Positions 28,150 to 38,506 of a stretch of 64,000 nt of DNA are shown piece by piece. Within the stretch, counting starts at the first letter, position 1. Each line of letters begins with the position of its first letter. Origin of the DNA: Diphasiastrum complanatum (taxonomy: Eukaryota; Streptophyta; Lycopodiopsida; Lycopodiales; Lycopodiaceae); contig CM055112.1 in NCBI GenBank assembly GCA_029204225.1, positions 193,001 to 257,000 of the forward strand. The letters are read 5' to 3'. The notes beneath the pieces were generated by a model that saw only the letters and a list, made by a program, of their open reading frames with translations, searched no databases and had not been told where the DNA came from. Made by a program: the position numbers and the translations under genes.

Positions 28150-29965
28150 ATGGATCAGACGAAGCAAACCGCCAGGCTTACCAGTTTCGTTCAACCGTCT
28201 CATCCCCAGACATCTGAACCCGTACGTCTGCAAAGACGCGGTAGACCTCGCCATCCATGGTTGAGGGACATCAGGGCCTTGTAGAGGAGCATCAAACTTC
28301 TAATCCTGAAAGCAGCCTTCTACCGGGCTGTGAGGGAAGTTACACAAGATATGACCACCCATCTACCCTATGCAGTGAGGTGGAATATCACTGCATTGGA
28401 GGCCCTCCATACTGCATACGAGGACTTCCAGACAAAATTGTTTGAGGATTCGATGTTGTGCTCCATTCATGGCAAGAGGGTGACACTGATGCCCAAGGAC
28501 ATGCTTCTTGTCATGAGGCTTTGAAACACCTATGACAGCATTTTTAAGTCTGGATTCACACAGAGGCAAGTTCCTCTTGAAAGGGGGCCTGTCCCACCCT
28601 GCAAAAAGAGAAAGCAAGCAAAGCCCATGCGTTCGCAACCCAAGCCCAGGTCTCCCAGCTCTTCACCCTCACCTCCTCCCATTAGAAAAGATCTGGCTAG
28701 TACGTTCGCAATTCCATTGGTTGAGAGTCCTCCCGTAACCCTTGATCTTCAACTGCACGATTCTCCTTCTATACATGAGGATGACCTAAATACAATGGTG
28801 GACATGAATGTTTCTGATGTTGATGCAACTAATAAAGGTTGCACATCAGACTTCCGAATGAACCTAAAGACACATTTTTTTATTCTGAGAGGTACATTGA
28901 TTTTGACCTGTATATAGCCAAGAAAATAGATGATCTCGGAGGGGAGTTTATGTTTTGTATAGACGATATTAATTTTGCAATGCATATCAAAGACCCATAT
29001 TGTAGGGAGCTAAAAGAAAAGACTCACATATTTCAAACACAGTAGTTGAATCTGCTTGTGCATACTATGTACGTAAATATACATATACAGTCACGAAGGA
29101 GATTTTTGTTATATCTCCATTTTTTGGGCATCTATTGAATAAAGAGAGGAAAGCCATAAGGCTCTTCAGGCACACTAGCAAGGAGGCATCAATGTTCATC
29201 ATCCCATACTGTTCAAAGTAAGATAGTTTCTTCTTGTAATATCTGTTTTCTGTAAGATTTGTCTTTTGGAAACTCTTATAGATTCTAGTAATTCATTGCT
29301 TGTCTCTTTCTGGCAGCAAACATTGGAGTGTGCACGTCATATCCATGAAAGTGGATTTGACTGGAAGCTGCACACCTGTGTGCATGACAATGAATTCTTT
29401 GCATGCCACCCATTCCATGGTTAAATCCATGTACAAAAGGATGGTGGAGCTATTGCCCAAGCTAGATGAGCTGGTTGTAAATACCAACATAGAGTTTGTT
29501 GATCAAAGGTAAAAAGAATCTTTTTACGTATTTTATTTGCATGATGGCATGTAGTTTAGAGTTATATTGAATTATAATTTAACAATTTTTCGCTGTGATT
29601 TCTCAGTCTTCGCAACAAGACGATGCTTTCAACTGCGCATGGTATTCAATCTGGAATGTTAAATCGTTTTTGGATTGGTATATGGTGCAACCTCCAGATG
29701 CTAGTATCCGTGAGTTATTTTTTTTAATGTTTCAGTATCCTGATGATATATTGTTAACTTTGTGAATTTATATTGTTTAAAACATTGGCTAATACATACA
29801 TACACTCGATATTTTTTCTTGCAGTTCCAATGTCCTGAGGTATCAACAAATGCAATTCATCAGTATCGACATAAAATGTTGGAAATTTTACTATCATGTG
29901 CAAGGCCCTACAAGGATGAAGGTGCCTCGGATGAACCTGCCAGGGGATCGTGGATGATGTTATAG
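28150..29965 (+). pseudogene. CENH3-like histone H3 followed by a Ulp1-like cysteine protease
   Basis: From the ATG at 28150 the frame reads MDQTKQTAR, the H3 tail start with K4 kept and K9 replaced by Leu, then a histone fold: LRDIRAL, REVTQDM, VRWNITALEALHTAYEDF, KLFEDSMLCSIHGKRVTLMP. Between REV and ALHTA it is about four residues longer than canonical H3 and contains RW, as in plant CENH3. In-frame stops are TAG at 28282-28284, where H3 has Gln, and TGA at 28522-28524. The same frame continues to 28917 through a Lys/Pro/Ser-rich linker (KKRKQAKP). After frameshifts near 28840 and 29035 comes a protease: an intron at 29218-29316 joins in phase to give NKHWSVHVI (catalytic His), MNSLHATHS (Asn where Asp is usual) and, past a second intron from 29509, QQDDAFNCAWYSIW (catalytic Cys). 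A last exon near 29826-29965 ends in TAG. Whether it was one protein is inferred. Confidence 0.75.
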
Positions 29966-30744
29966 TGCTCGAGGATATGCCTCAGGCACCTTTGATTGAA
30001 ATGTAAATATTGTCACATAAGTTCCGACAGACACAGAGAAATATATCATCACATGATGATCCATAGAACAATAGATAGGCAAATAGAAAGTGGGCTATTA
30101 CAGAATGCCACAAATATATTATATTGATTTAAAAAACAATGTACATTTTCAAAATACTAAATACAAATTGTTCAATGAAATCCTGAAGTCATTTGAGACT
30201 TCTTTGTATTTCTGTTTTTTTTTTAAGTACATTGATGTTGCTCGTCTATCATCCCAATGTTTATGTGGTTTCAACAATTTCTACGCTTCTATTTAAGTCC
30301 TTGCACTCTATGCGACTTTCTTGTCTTGGTCTTACCTGTACATCAAAGAAACTTATTAAACAATATCGACATTGAGGTTATATTAAATGAAATATTGCAA
30401 TACCGAAAACATTGAAACATGTTTAAATAAAATCATTGAAAGTCATTTCAAATGTGTACTGAAATAAATACACATACACCTATCAATCTCTCGTTGACTC
30501 GAAAACAGAAGTGTTTAGAAATATCATATTGCAGCAATGTAAGCTCTAATCGAATGTGATCGAGTGTCCAATCTTCTTCCACCTCAATTGTTGTAAGAGT
30601 AGAATTATTTTTCCTCACTTGGACCATCTTCTATAATAAAATCACTGTAAAATCCTGATCCAATGCTTTCCATCCATTGCCAACTTTAATCCATCTTCTA
30701 TAATAAAAATGTAAAGAAAGCACTTGTTTTTTTATAAGATAATT
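29966..30744. other. No gene seen
   Basis: AT-rich sequence between the protease-like pseudogene and the convergent minus-strand ORF. Only short frames; nothing recognised. Confidence 0.5.
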
Positions 30745-31644
30745 TCATTGACGATCTATAACTATGCACTCGATATTGCCATTACTCTTTTTATCCCAAT
30801 GATCATCAAGGAGGCTTGATAGCATATTGTCTGTTAAATCACTACAAATAAACATTGTCACTGTTCTACGAATATTACATTCAACAAAAAAATCAACAAA
30901 AATTGCAATAGGCAAAAACCAGTGCAATTTATTGTTTTTTGAACCTGTGCTACATTTCATACAGTTTTGAATGTCCATAAAAAACCTTGATCGGAAGCTC
31001 TCTACTATGGTGGAATCTGGAGGAATCCATTCTTCGCTTGAGAAAGAGGGTAATGATATCGCCTCTAATTTTCCACCTAAACTGGATGGTGTGTAAAATG
31101 GATCATAGAAGAAAATACAAGAATCCAAAAATGATCTCGTGGAACGGTTCTTGTATTGCAGAAGACCAATATCAGAATGAATAACGTCCATGATGCCGAC
31201 AAGGGATTGTATAGGTTGCCATTCGATTATGCTTGATGGATACAAATCTGCACAAATCCATAAAATTATATGTCATTTAAATACTCAGATACACGTCTAA
31301 ATGATTAATGCAAAGCTCAAAGCAAAAAATTCTCCAAAACTTACAATTGCATTTGAGTCTGTCATTTAAACTTACGCCTTCCACTCTAATTTCCTTATGC
31401 ATGTAGACATGTTGAATCAAGACCTCTGAAATGGATCGACCACCGGGTGAAACTTTGAAGTCTAAAATTATACCTTTCCAAAAATTTCTATAATCCATAT
31501 TTGATTTTCTCTTTTTACCAAAAATACCTCTTGATGAGGGATGCATGAGAACCCAGTGAAATTCATATAATAATGACATCATTTGGATGGTGTATAAATA
31601 CGCCAGTGCGTAAACTTTAAACGTATAATTGACAAGACTATACA
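30745..31644 (-). CDS. Spliced ORF of unknown family without visible defects
   Basis: Two exons fit together. The upstream exon (to about 31352) ends KCN plus one base before GTAAGT. The downstream exon starts after GCAG near 31246, supplies the other two bases of the codon, and continues as LYPSSIIEWQPIQSLVGIMD to a stop at 30745. The combined frame is open for about 260 codons. Notable segments are EFHWVLMHPSSRGIFGKKRK, a cysteine pair in NCMKCSTGSKNNKLHW and the end DHWDKKSNGNIECIVIDRQ. No signal peptide, clear membrane segment or known motif is seen. The true start is not found; an AG near 31645 suggests further exons upstream. It converges with the histone-like pseudogene. Confidence 0.5.
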
Positions 31645-31911
31645 CTACAAATAATACATATTATTAATGAAAGGAGATTGATACTTAATAGGGATCTATG
31701 GAAGGTTAATAAATGATGCCAATTTGCATAGCTAGAAAGATCGTGACTGCTACAATAATCTGAGAAATATCCATTTCAAGTAGCATTGATGGTTTCCCCT
31801 GAAACAAGATGAAACAGGAAATATAGTTAGGCTTAGATAGAGACTTAGATAGAGGCAAGAAACTGGACCAACAACTGAAATACATGTCCCCTTCACCCGA
31901 CCGCTCTTCCA

Positions 31912-32340
31912 TCCCTGAATCCTTCTTTAGCTTCTCTTAATCCACCACTTAATCTTGGTTTAGCTTCAGTACCCATCGCCCCCACCAGAACATTTTCTAG
32001 TTTGTATGAGCCGCAAACACCCGCCGCACCACCGCCACCCTTGTTTGAACAAAAACCTGCAAAAGGTGCATATGATGATCATATCTCCTAGCAATTAAGA
32101 GCCTTAAGAGGCCCTCTTCCTGGAGGTGTTGCAACAAACCTGCAAGTGGTTTTGGATAATCTCTCTGGTACAAACAAATCGATCAAGAGAGCAAAGACAT
32201 GGTTCACACAAAGATCGATGTTTGCTCCTGCCTTGGAAGAGGTTATGTGCACGGTGTGCTTGCAACAGATGACGTGGAGCGACAACTGCACATTATCTAC
32301 CTTGTCAATGACATTCTCTTCAACAGGTTTATAAGGCAAT
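31912..32340 (+). pseudogene. CID-domain fragment, CHERP-like RNA-processing protein
   Basis: One frame reads a proline-rich stretch (TPAAPPPPLFEQKPAKGAYD), a TAG, then [40 protein letters not shown] and [12 protein letters not shown]. After a frameshift near 32250 it continues [20 protein letters not shown] and ends LFNR at a possible GT donor (~32331). SIKxAKxWF followed by [13 protein letters not shown] is characteristic of the CTD-interacting domain in CHERP-type splicing-related proteins. No upstream or downstream exons were recognised, so this looks like a captured or left-over gene fragment next to an LTR element. Confidence 0.75.
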
Positions 32341-32409
32341 ATTTTCCTCTGCAGACAAAAGTGCTCCTTGTGTAGGGCGTTGAAGGTCAAGCAAGACCAT
32401 AACGTCAGT

Positions 32410-32432
32410 TAATGGGCCAGCAGGGCCCATTA
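32410..32432. repeat. Short palindrome with GGGCC/GGCCC arms
   Basis: TAATGGGCC and GGCCCATTA are perfect 9-bp inverted arms around a 5-bp spacer. TGGGCC resembles the plant site II element bound by TCP factors. Function is not known here. Confidence 0.6.
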
Positions 32433-32570
32433 TCTAATACAAAGCTACAGACCTAGTTTGTCTTTCAAAGAAAGGCAAAAATTTCATTTGAATGGAAAGC
32501 TTAAAAATTGCCCTTCCATTTGAAATATAACTTTAATGAATCAAATGTCATGCTAGTTTAATATTTTTTT

Positions 32571-33238
32571 TGTTAGAATTTAGCAATTTTCACATGGTTT
32601 TTGATGAATATTAGACATCTATGTGGATCCACACATGTGAGGACCTATCCACACATGTGAAATGACACTTGTAATATTCAGATCCATTTTTATTAGCTTT
32701 CATATGAGTCTAATATGACATCTCCTAAATTATAGGAGTTAGGTCCTAGATTGCAGAAATCTAGAAGGTCAACACAAACCACCAATGGATGATGTGGCAA
32801 ACTTGATAGATCTTATCCAAAGTGGATATGGATAAGTACAATGAGTTGTCCCACATGTGCTGGATGTAGCTTAGAGAGAGATTATGGTGACTTTGTACGT
32901 GATCCATGATGGACCCATTTTTGAGCTTATGATGAGAAATCTTGGTTTGTGGAACAATCATTGTGTTTTGACTCTCTTAAGCACTTTCTTTGTGGATGAA
33001 TGCTTAGTAAATAATAAGTAAACTATTTCTCTGTTATCAGGCCATACATTAGCTGTACTTCACACGTGTGAATCCGTGGATCATCTTTTTTGATTGTTCT
33101 TGCTTGGAATCACAAAGATTGTCAAGTAGAAGCTAGATTTGGAAGCTAGTCTTGATATAGATCAAGATCTCAAGCTACCAGTCACTCTTTGTGATCATTT
33201 GTAGATCAATTTCAGTCCTTAAACTCTGAAATTTGACA
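32571..33238 (+). repeat. Copia 5' LTR
   Basis: It begins TGTTAGAATT and ends ATTTGACA immediately before the primer site at 33239, giving 668 bp with TG...CA ends. It carries the palindromes CACACATGTG near 32629 and 32650 and CACACGTGTG near 33062. No 3' partner is present because the element is truncated near 35515. Confidence 0.75.
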
Positions 33239-33251
33239 TGGTATCAGAGCC
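33239..33251 (+). promoter_or_regulatory. Primer-binding site (initiator tRNA-Met type)
   Basis: TGGTATCAGAGCC directly abuts the CA end of the preceding LTR. Gag starts about 610 bp downstream. Confidence 0.9.
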
Positions 33252-33861
33252 AAGTCAAAGATCTTAGTTGATGATCCAAAATTCTTCATTTTGGTGAAAG
33301 CATTGGTGCTAGAGTCACTTTGAAGGAGGGCAACCTTTTCTAATAGTTTACTTGTGATGTTGAGGTTCGAATTAGTGTCTAAAGTTCAGATGTCCTTCTT
33401 ACACATGTGAGAGGCTGCTTGAGTTGCACTTTCACCAAAACTTTATGTTTTTTTAATATTTAAGCTTCAAACAAGTTGTGTAGAGTGAAACTAGTAATGT
33501 GCTTATGAAAAACCATTGTTTCCATTATAGATATGATGAGTGAATGGTGTTAGAATCTTATTAAACCTACAAATCCTTGTGAGAGAGTTTGAGGCTTATG
33601 TTTTTTAGTTCAAGAGTGAAACTAAAACCAATTCTAAACACCATAGGAAGCCATTGGCACTTCCAAAAATCAAATCCATGGTTCTAAGTGAATAGATTGT
33701 GTAGAATACACTTTCCCAAATCTTTTTGAGTTCAAGATCATTATAGATCTTGCTTCTTGAGTCTAGTGAGATTCAAGAGAGTAGCATTTTAGCTAAATTC
33801 CGAGAAAGGAAGAAGGAAGAGCCTTTCAATAGTACATTTGTTGTACTTGTTACTAGATAGA

Positions 33862-34776
33862 ATGGGTTCAATTGGAGTCTATCTTCTTGAGGCTATTGAA
33901 AGGCTAAATTCTAATAATTATTCAACTTGGAAAGTAAGAATGGAGTCACTACTTGTGCTCCAAGATATGTTTGATCTTGTCATAGGAGAGGAAGAAGAAC
34001 CTCAAGGAGGGCAAGATCAAGTGAGGTACAAAAAGAGAGCTAGACTAGCATTACATTGCTTGAAAATGAATGTTAGTAATGAACTTCTAAAGGAAGTAGC
34101 ATCTTTTACCTCGGCCAAGGAGGCACGGAACTACCTCAAAGGGATTTATGAATCCAAAAATACCTCTAGAGTGCTTATGATTAGAAACAAAGTTCTTCAA
34201 AGCATTAGAGGGAGTGATGAGAGTGCTCAAGAGTATGTCTTGAGAATAAGACCTCTCAACAAAGAACTTTCCATCATTAGTGAGGGTATTCATGATGATG
34301 AACTTATTCAAATCATTTTGAATGGTCTTGGAGATGAGTTCTCCAATCCTGTACAAAGCTTTGCTATTCAAGATGCACTACCTTCCATTGACAAGCTCCA
34401 TAGTGTGCTTGTGGCCGAGGAGAATAGGATCCTTCATGTCAAGCAAAAGATTGGATCTTTAAAGTCGCATGATGATGATGAGAAGGCCAACTTCTCAAGC
34501 AAGGGAAAGGCAAAGTCAAAGAAGAAGATCCAACACAAGGAGACCAAGAATGATGATCAACCATCAAGCTCCAAAGGTGGAGAAAAGAACAAAGCCAAAC
34601 TCAAGTGCTTCTTTTGTGGAAAGAAGGGGCACTTTGCATCCGAGTGTTTCAAGAAGAAGAATGCACAAGGAGAGAGCAAACAAGGCAACCTCACTCTTGA
34701 GGAAGATGAGGATGAAGTGGATTCATCCTTGATGGCTTCTACATCAACATCAAAGAGCTACTCCAATGACACATAG
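33862..34776 (+). pseudogene. Copia gag with zinc knuckle, ended by TAG before protease
   Basis: The ATG at 33862 (MGSIGVYLLEAIERLNSNNY) precedes STWKVRMESLLVLQD; an upstream TTG-initiated extension is not needed. The capsid region is complete through ILNGLGDEF and the zinc knuckle CFFCGKKGHFASEC is intact. The frame ends in TAG at 34774-34776, and the next codon begins the protease motif WIDSGASSHM in the same frame. The related gag at 52657-53638 has the same layout. Gag as such could still be functional. Confidence 0.85.
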
Positions 34777-35511
34777 TGGATTGATAGTGGGGCTAGTTCC
34801 CACATGACATTCCAAAAGGATTTTTTCTCAACTCTTGTTCCTTTTGTAGGTTATAGAAAGTCTATTCTAATAGCAAGTGATCAAGAATGTAGAATAGATG
34901 GAGTGGGAACTATTCCCTTCAGTCTTGGATCCTCTAAAAGAGTAGATCCTGATAATGTACTCTATGTTCCTACACTCACTAAGAATTTGTTAAGTGTAGG
35001 ACAATTGATGGATGATGGCTTAGATGTCCATTTTAAGCAAGGTGTTTGCTCCATAATGATGAATAATACTTGCATTGTAAAGGGATTCAAGCAAGGAAGG
35101 CTTTTTAAGCTTGATGCTAATGTTTTTCTTGGAAGTGTGAACATGGTGAAGGAGGTGCTCAATCAAGTGGAGCTTTGGCATAAGAGGTTGGGTCACCCCA
35201 ACTTCAAATCTATGGAGATGCTATGCACCAAGGATCTTGATCTCGGCCTTCCAAAGACACTCTCAAAGTGTGGAAAAAATTGTGAAGCTTGTAGCCTCTC
35301 AAAGGCACACAAGCTACCTTTTGATATCTCTTCCACTAGATCTACAAAATCATTAGATCTTATTCATAGTGATGTGCACTCTTTTTATCAAGAATCTAAT
35401 GGAGGTGCATCTATGCATGTATCTTTTATTGATGATTACTCTAGATACACTTGGATTGAACTTTTGGATTCCAAAAGTAAAGTGTTTGAAGCTTTTGTTA
35501 CCTCTAGTTGA
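34777..35511 (+). pseudogene. Copia protease, pre-integrase and start of integrase
   Basis: In frame with gag, separated only by the TAG. Protease WIDSGASSHM, then NVLYVPTLTKNLLSVGQL, the pre-integrase module ELWHKRLGHPNFKS with CEACSLSK, and the first integrase strand FIDDYSRYTWIELL. It stops after VTSS at 35511, where the element is truncated; the rest of integrase and all of RT are missing. Confidence 0.88.
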
Positions 35512-37654
35512 AAATCAATAGAATTAAAGTATTGAGGAGTGATGAGGCTCAAAAAAAATGCACCATCTAGTTTTTCTCCACAACACCCTACTCGAGTTTG
35601 TTAGATCATTTTTGAATGGTCATCAAAGTAAGTGATATTGTTCACATTGGCATTCATGAATGAAGACATAAAGTATATCTCTCGAGCTGGAGCAATCTTT
35701 TGTACTTTCTATATGTGCATTTATTTCTTCAAACTCAAGCATTGCTCAAGTAGGCTAGAAAAGATCATTTATGAAAAACTTTGTTCATACTAGAATAGTA
35801 TTCTAGTAGTTTGCACTGATGGAATACTAGAATATGTCATCGACTCAAGCACTGCTTGACTAGGAGTATTTGTTCAAACTTGAGCACCACTTTAGTTGGC
35901 TGACACTTGTGCGGGGAATAGGGGCTATCAAACTTGATTTGTATCTCTGATAGATTGTGATAAGATGTAAATAAGGGAGAAGAGTTTTTTGAGAGTTCGG
36001 AGTTTATGGCGGGTAGAAAGTGGAAAGTGAAGCACTGGTGCACAGTTTCTAGCATACAGAGCCTTACTAAGCTTGAACTGTGAGAGAATTCAAAGACAAG
36101 ATTTGTCGGTAGAATCTAAAAATCAAAAAAATGGAAGAGTCTTTAAGGTTGTGGTCTCCTTTCGTCTCTTATACAAGGAAGGGGAGACTCTTCATTTTTT
36201 TCTCTCTCTTCATTTTGTCAAGTTGAAATATCCCATAGCACTTGTAGTAGGTCACACCCATTTAGGACCGTCCTTGTCTCTGGAGGGTTGCACCTTGCAT
36301 GTCAAGGTCTTGACCTTTGTTCCCAAAATCAATTTGAGTGCCTGAACTATTATTGTTTCCTTTAGATCAGTTTTGTTGGGTTGTCAGTGATTTGCACAAG
36401 AATGTTTGTTGATGCTCTGATGTCAAATCTTTTCAAACTCTTCGGTCTCATATTTCTTTTTGGGTTTCAAGGAAAAGGAGGTCCTACAAAATCTCAGATA
36501 TCTTTTTATATTAATAAAAGCCCGATGTTACATAGATGAAATCAGACGTACATCAGTTGAAATCAAACTTGATAGCCAATTCTAAGACTAATTCTATTTA
36601 AAATCTCTGTAGTCCTTTTTGGGCAAACTAGGACCCCTTGGCATGGGCTATACTGCCAAATCTGTGCCAGTCACACTTTGATTTAATCAACTTTTCTTAG
36701 AAACCATACAAGTTATTGCATAAAACTTTGAAAATTAGCTCGATTCTGTGTGTAAAAAATTGGCTAACACTTTGGCGACGTCCGCTTGGGATGTGGTCCC
36801 CACATAATGGACCTAGCAAAAATTCTTCTTATGAGGACCTACGCAGGTTCAGTACACTCCATTGTGTAAGGCTAATTGCTCATTGTGGATTTCATGGTAA
36901 TGTAGTTTAGAGGGATTGCTTCTGAAATTTCATCCAAGGTCCTTTCATCTATGATATCTATATTGAAATAGATGCTATCATCGTCATAGTGTGATCGACA
37001 TAGTGTGATCGACAAGGGCTATCATACTCACAATCTATTAAAGCCCTTTTCACTAATCCAAGTTCCCACATAAAAGTTAAGTAGGACAAGTCGTCTTGTC
37101 TGTACCGTTCCCACATTAGTTTTGAATCTATCCTAACATCCCTAGATTCTTAATTTACTAATAAAACTTCTCACCTTGGCTTGTATAATCTTCGCCATAG
37201 GTAGAGATAAACCAGAGTCCCATTCATTTATCTCGATGCTGTTTCGATCTTGTTTGTTATAGTTCTCCTTGTGTGTCATATCAATCTCATCCACTAAATT
37301 TTCTCTTTCTCATTCTTTTTGTCAACCCTGAAAATAAAACATAACAATATTATACACTGTACAACCTCTGCCTCACTCTAGATGTAATAAGGTTTGATTT
37401 TATCAATGTTGGTTCAGTGTTTGAACATCTCACCTGATAGATCAACCAACTTCATGGTATTATTGTCGTAGAGTTTCTTTACAACATAAGGTCCGCTCCA
37501 CTGAAAGCCAACTTCTGGGTATAAGATCATGGCGTGGATCTCTGAATAGTACTAGTTGATCTAGGAAAAAAGAGTAACCCTTTATCTTTAGATCATGAGT
37601 CAACTTCATCCTTTCTTAAAGGTCTCCTGATGGACTAGGGAGGCTAGTCTCTAT
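35512..37654. other. No gene seen; unassigned, possibly LTR and gypsy debris
   Basis: No coding homology recognised. Near 36411-36426 the minus strand reads ACATCAGAGCATC, reminiscent of a degraded tRNA-Met primer site, but without supporting LTRs. The part after 37300 may belong to the gypsy remnant. Confidence 0.4.
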
Positions 37655-38300
37655 TCATCTAGCTCCCATGCTAGAGGCACCGCATAAGTCATCCATAAAT
37701 ATTTTCAAATTGTCATCTAGGATATTATTGAAACTCTCATTCATAAATCTATGATAGGTAATTGGAGCATTGCATAGCCCCAATGGCATCACGTGGTATG
37801 CAAAAACTCCAAACGTGGTAGTGAATGTGGTTTTCAGCTTATCCTCGCTCCTCATAGCTATCTGATTGTAGCCAGCGAAACAATCCATAAAGGAGTACAT
37901 TTCTCGTCCCGCCAAATATTCCAGTACCTGATCTATGAAGAGAAGAGAATAGTAACCTTTTTTTGTTTTCTTGTTTAACTGTTTGTAGTCCACACATACT
38001 CTTACTTGGTTAGAGTTTTTCTTGGATTTCGGCACTATGGGAGAGCACCACTTTGAATTTTCTACAGGAAACATAAATCCAACATTCTTCAGTCTTTCTA
38101 GGTCTGTATACACTCCTGTTCTCAAATGATAGGGTAGTCTCCTTTGTTTCTGTCGAACAAGTGTGGTATCTAGCTTGAGTTCTATTGCATGTGTTACTAA
38201 CTTGGGGGGTATTCATTTTAGATCAGTGTAATCCCAAGCGAATATGTGCTGGTATTTTCTAAACAGTCTCTCAAACTCTTTTTTCTGAGGATCATCAGGT
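37655..38300 (-). pseudogene. Ty3/gypsy reverse transcriptase fragment
   Basis: Reads WCSPIVPKSKKN, VRVCVDYKQLN, MYSFMDCFAGYNQIAM, FGVFAYHVMPLGLCNAP and IFMDDL, the successive RT blocks of gypsy elements including the aspartate pair in FMDD. The frame opens at about 38125 and stops soon after FMDDL. Sequence to about 38300 on the 5' side looks related but is broken. RNase H and integrase are absent. Confidence 0.88.
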
Positions 38301-38506
38301 TGGGCTCCTACTTTGATGATTCTTGGAGTCTCTGTGGTCCCTAGATTTATGAAATGTACATCAGCATCTCGTACCCTTGGAGGTTTCTCTTCAAGTGTAT
38401 TCCACTCTATTTCAAAAATATCTTTGTGTTTTGGTTCATATTCTTCTGAATCGGACTCAGATTCGTCGGTAATTGCTTCCTCCCACTTAGAAGAGGGTAC
38501 AGGGGC

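Noticed and set aside
28282-28284. Rescue of the TAG in the histone frame by RNA editing
   Set aside because: U-to-C editing that removes stops is an organelle process in ferns and hornworts; this locus has nuclear features, and other frameshifts are present.
29293-29490. Minus-strand ORF at 29293-29490
   Set aside because: It is the shadow of the protease exon with the HWSVHVI motif on the plus strand.
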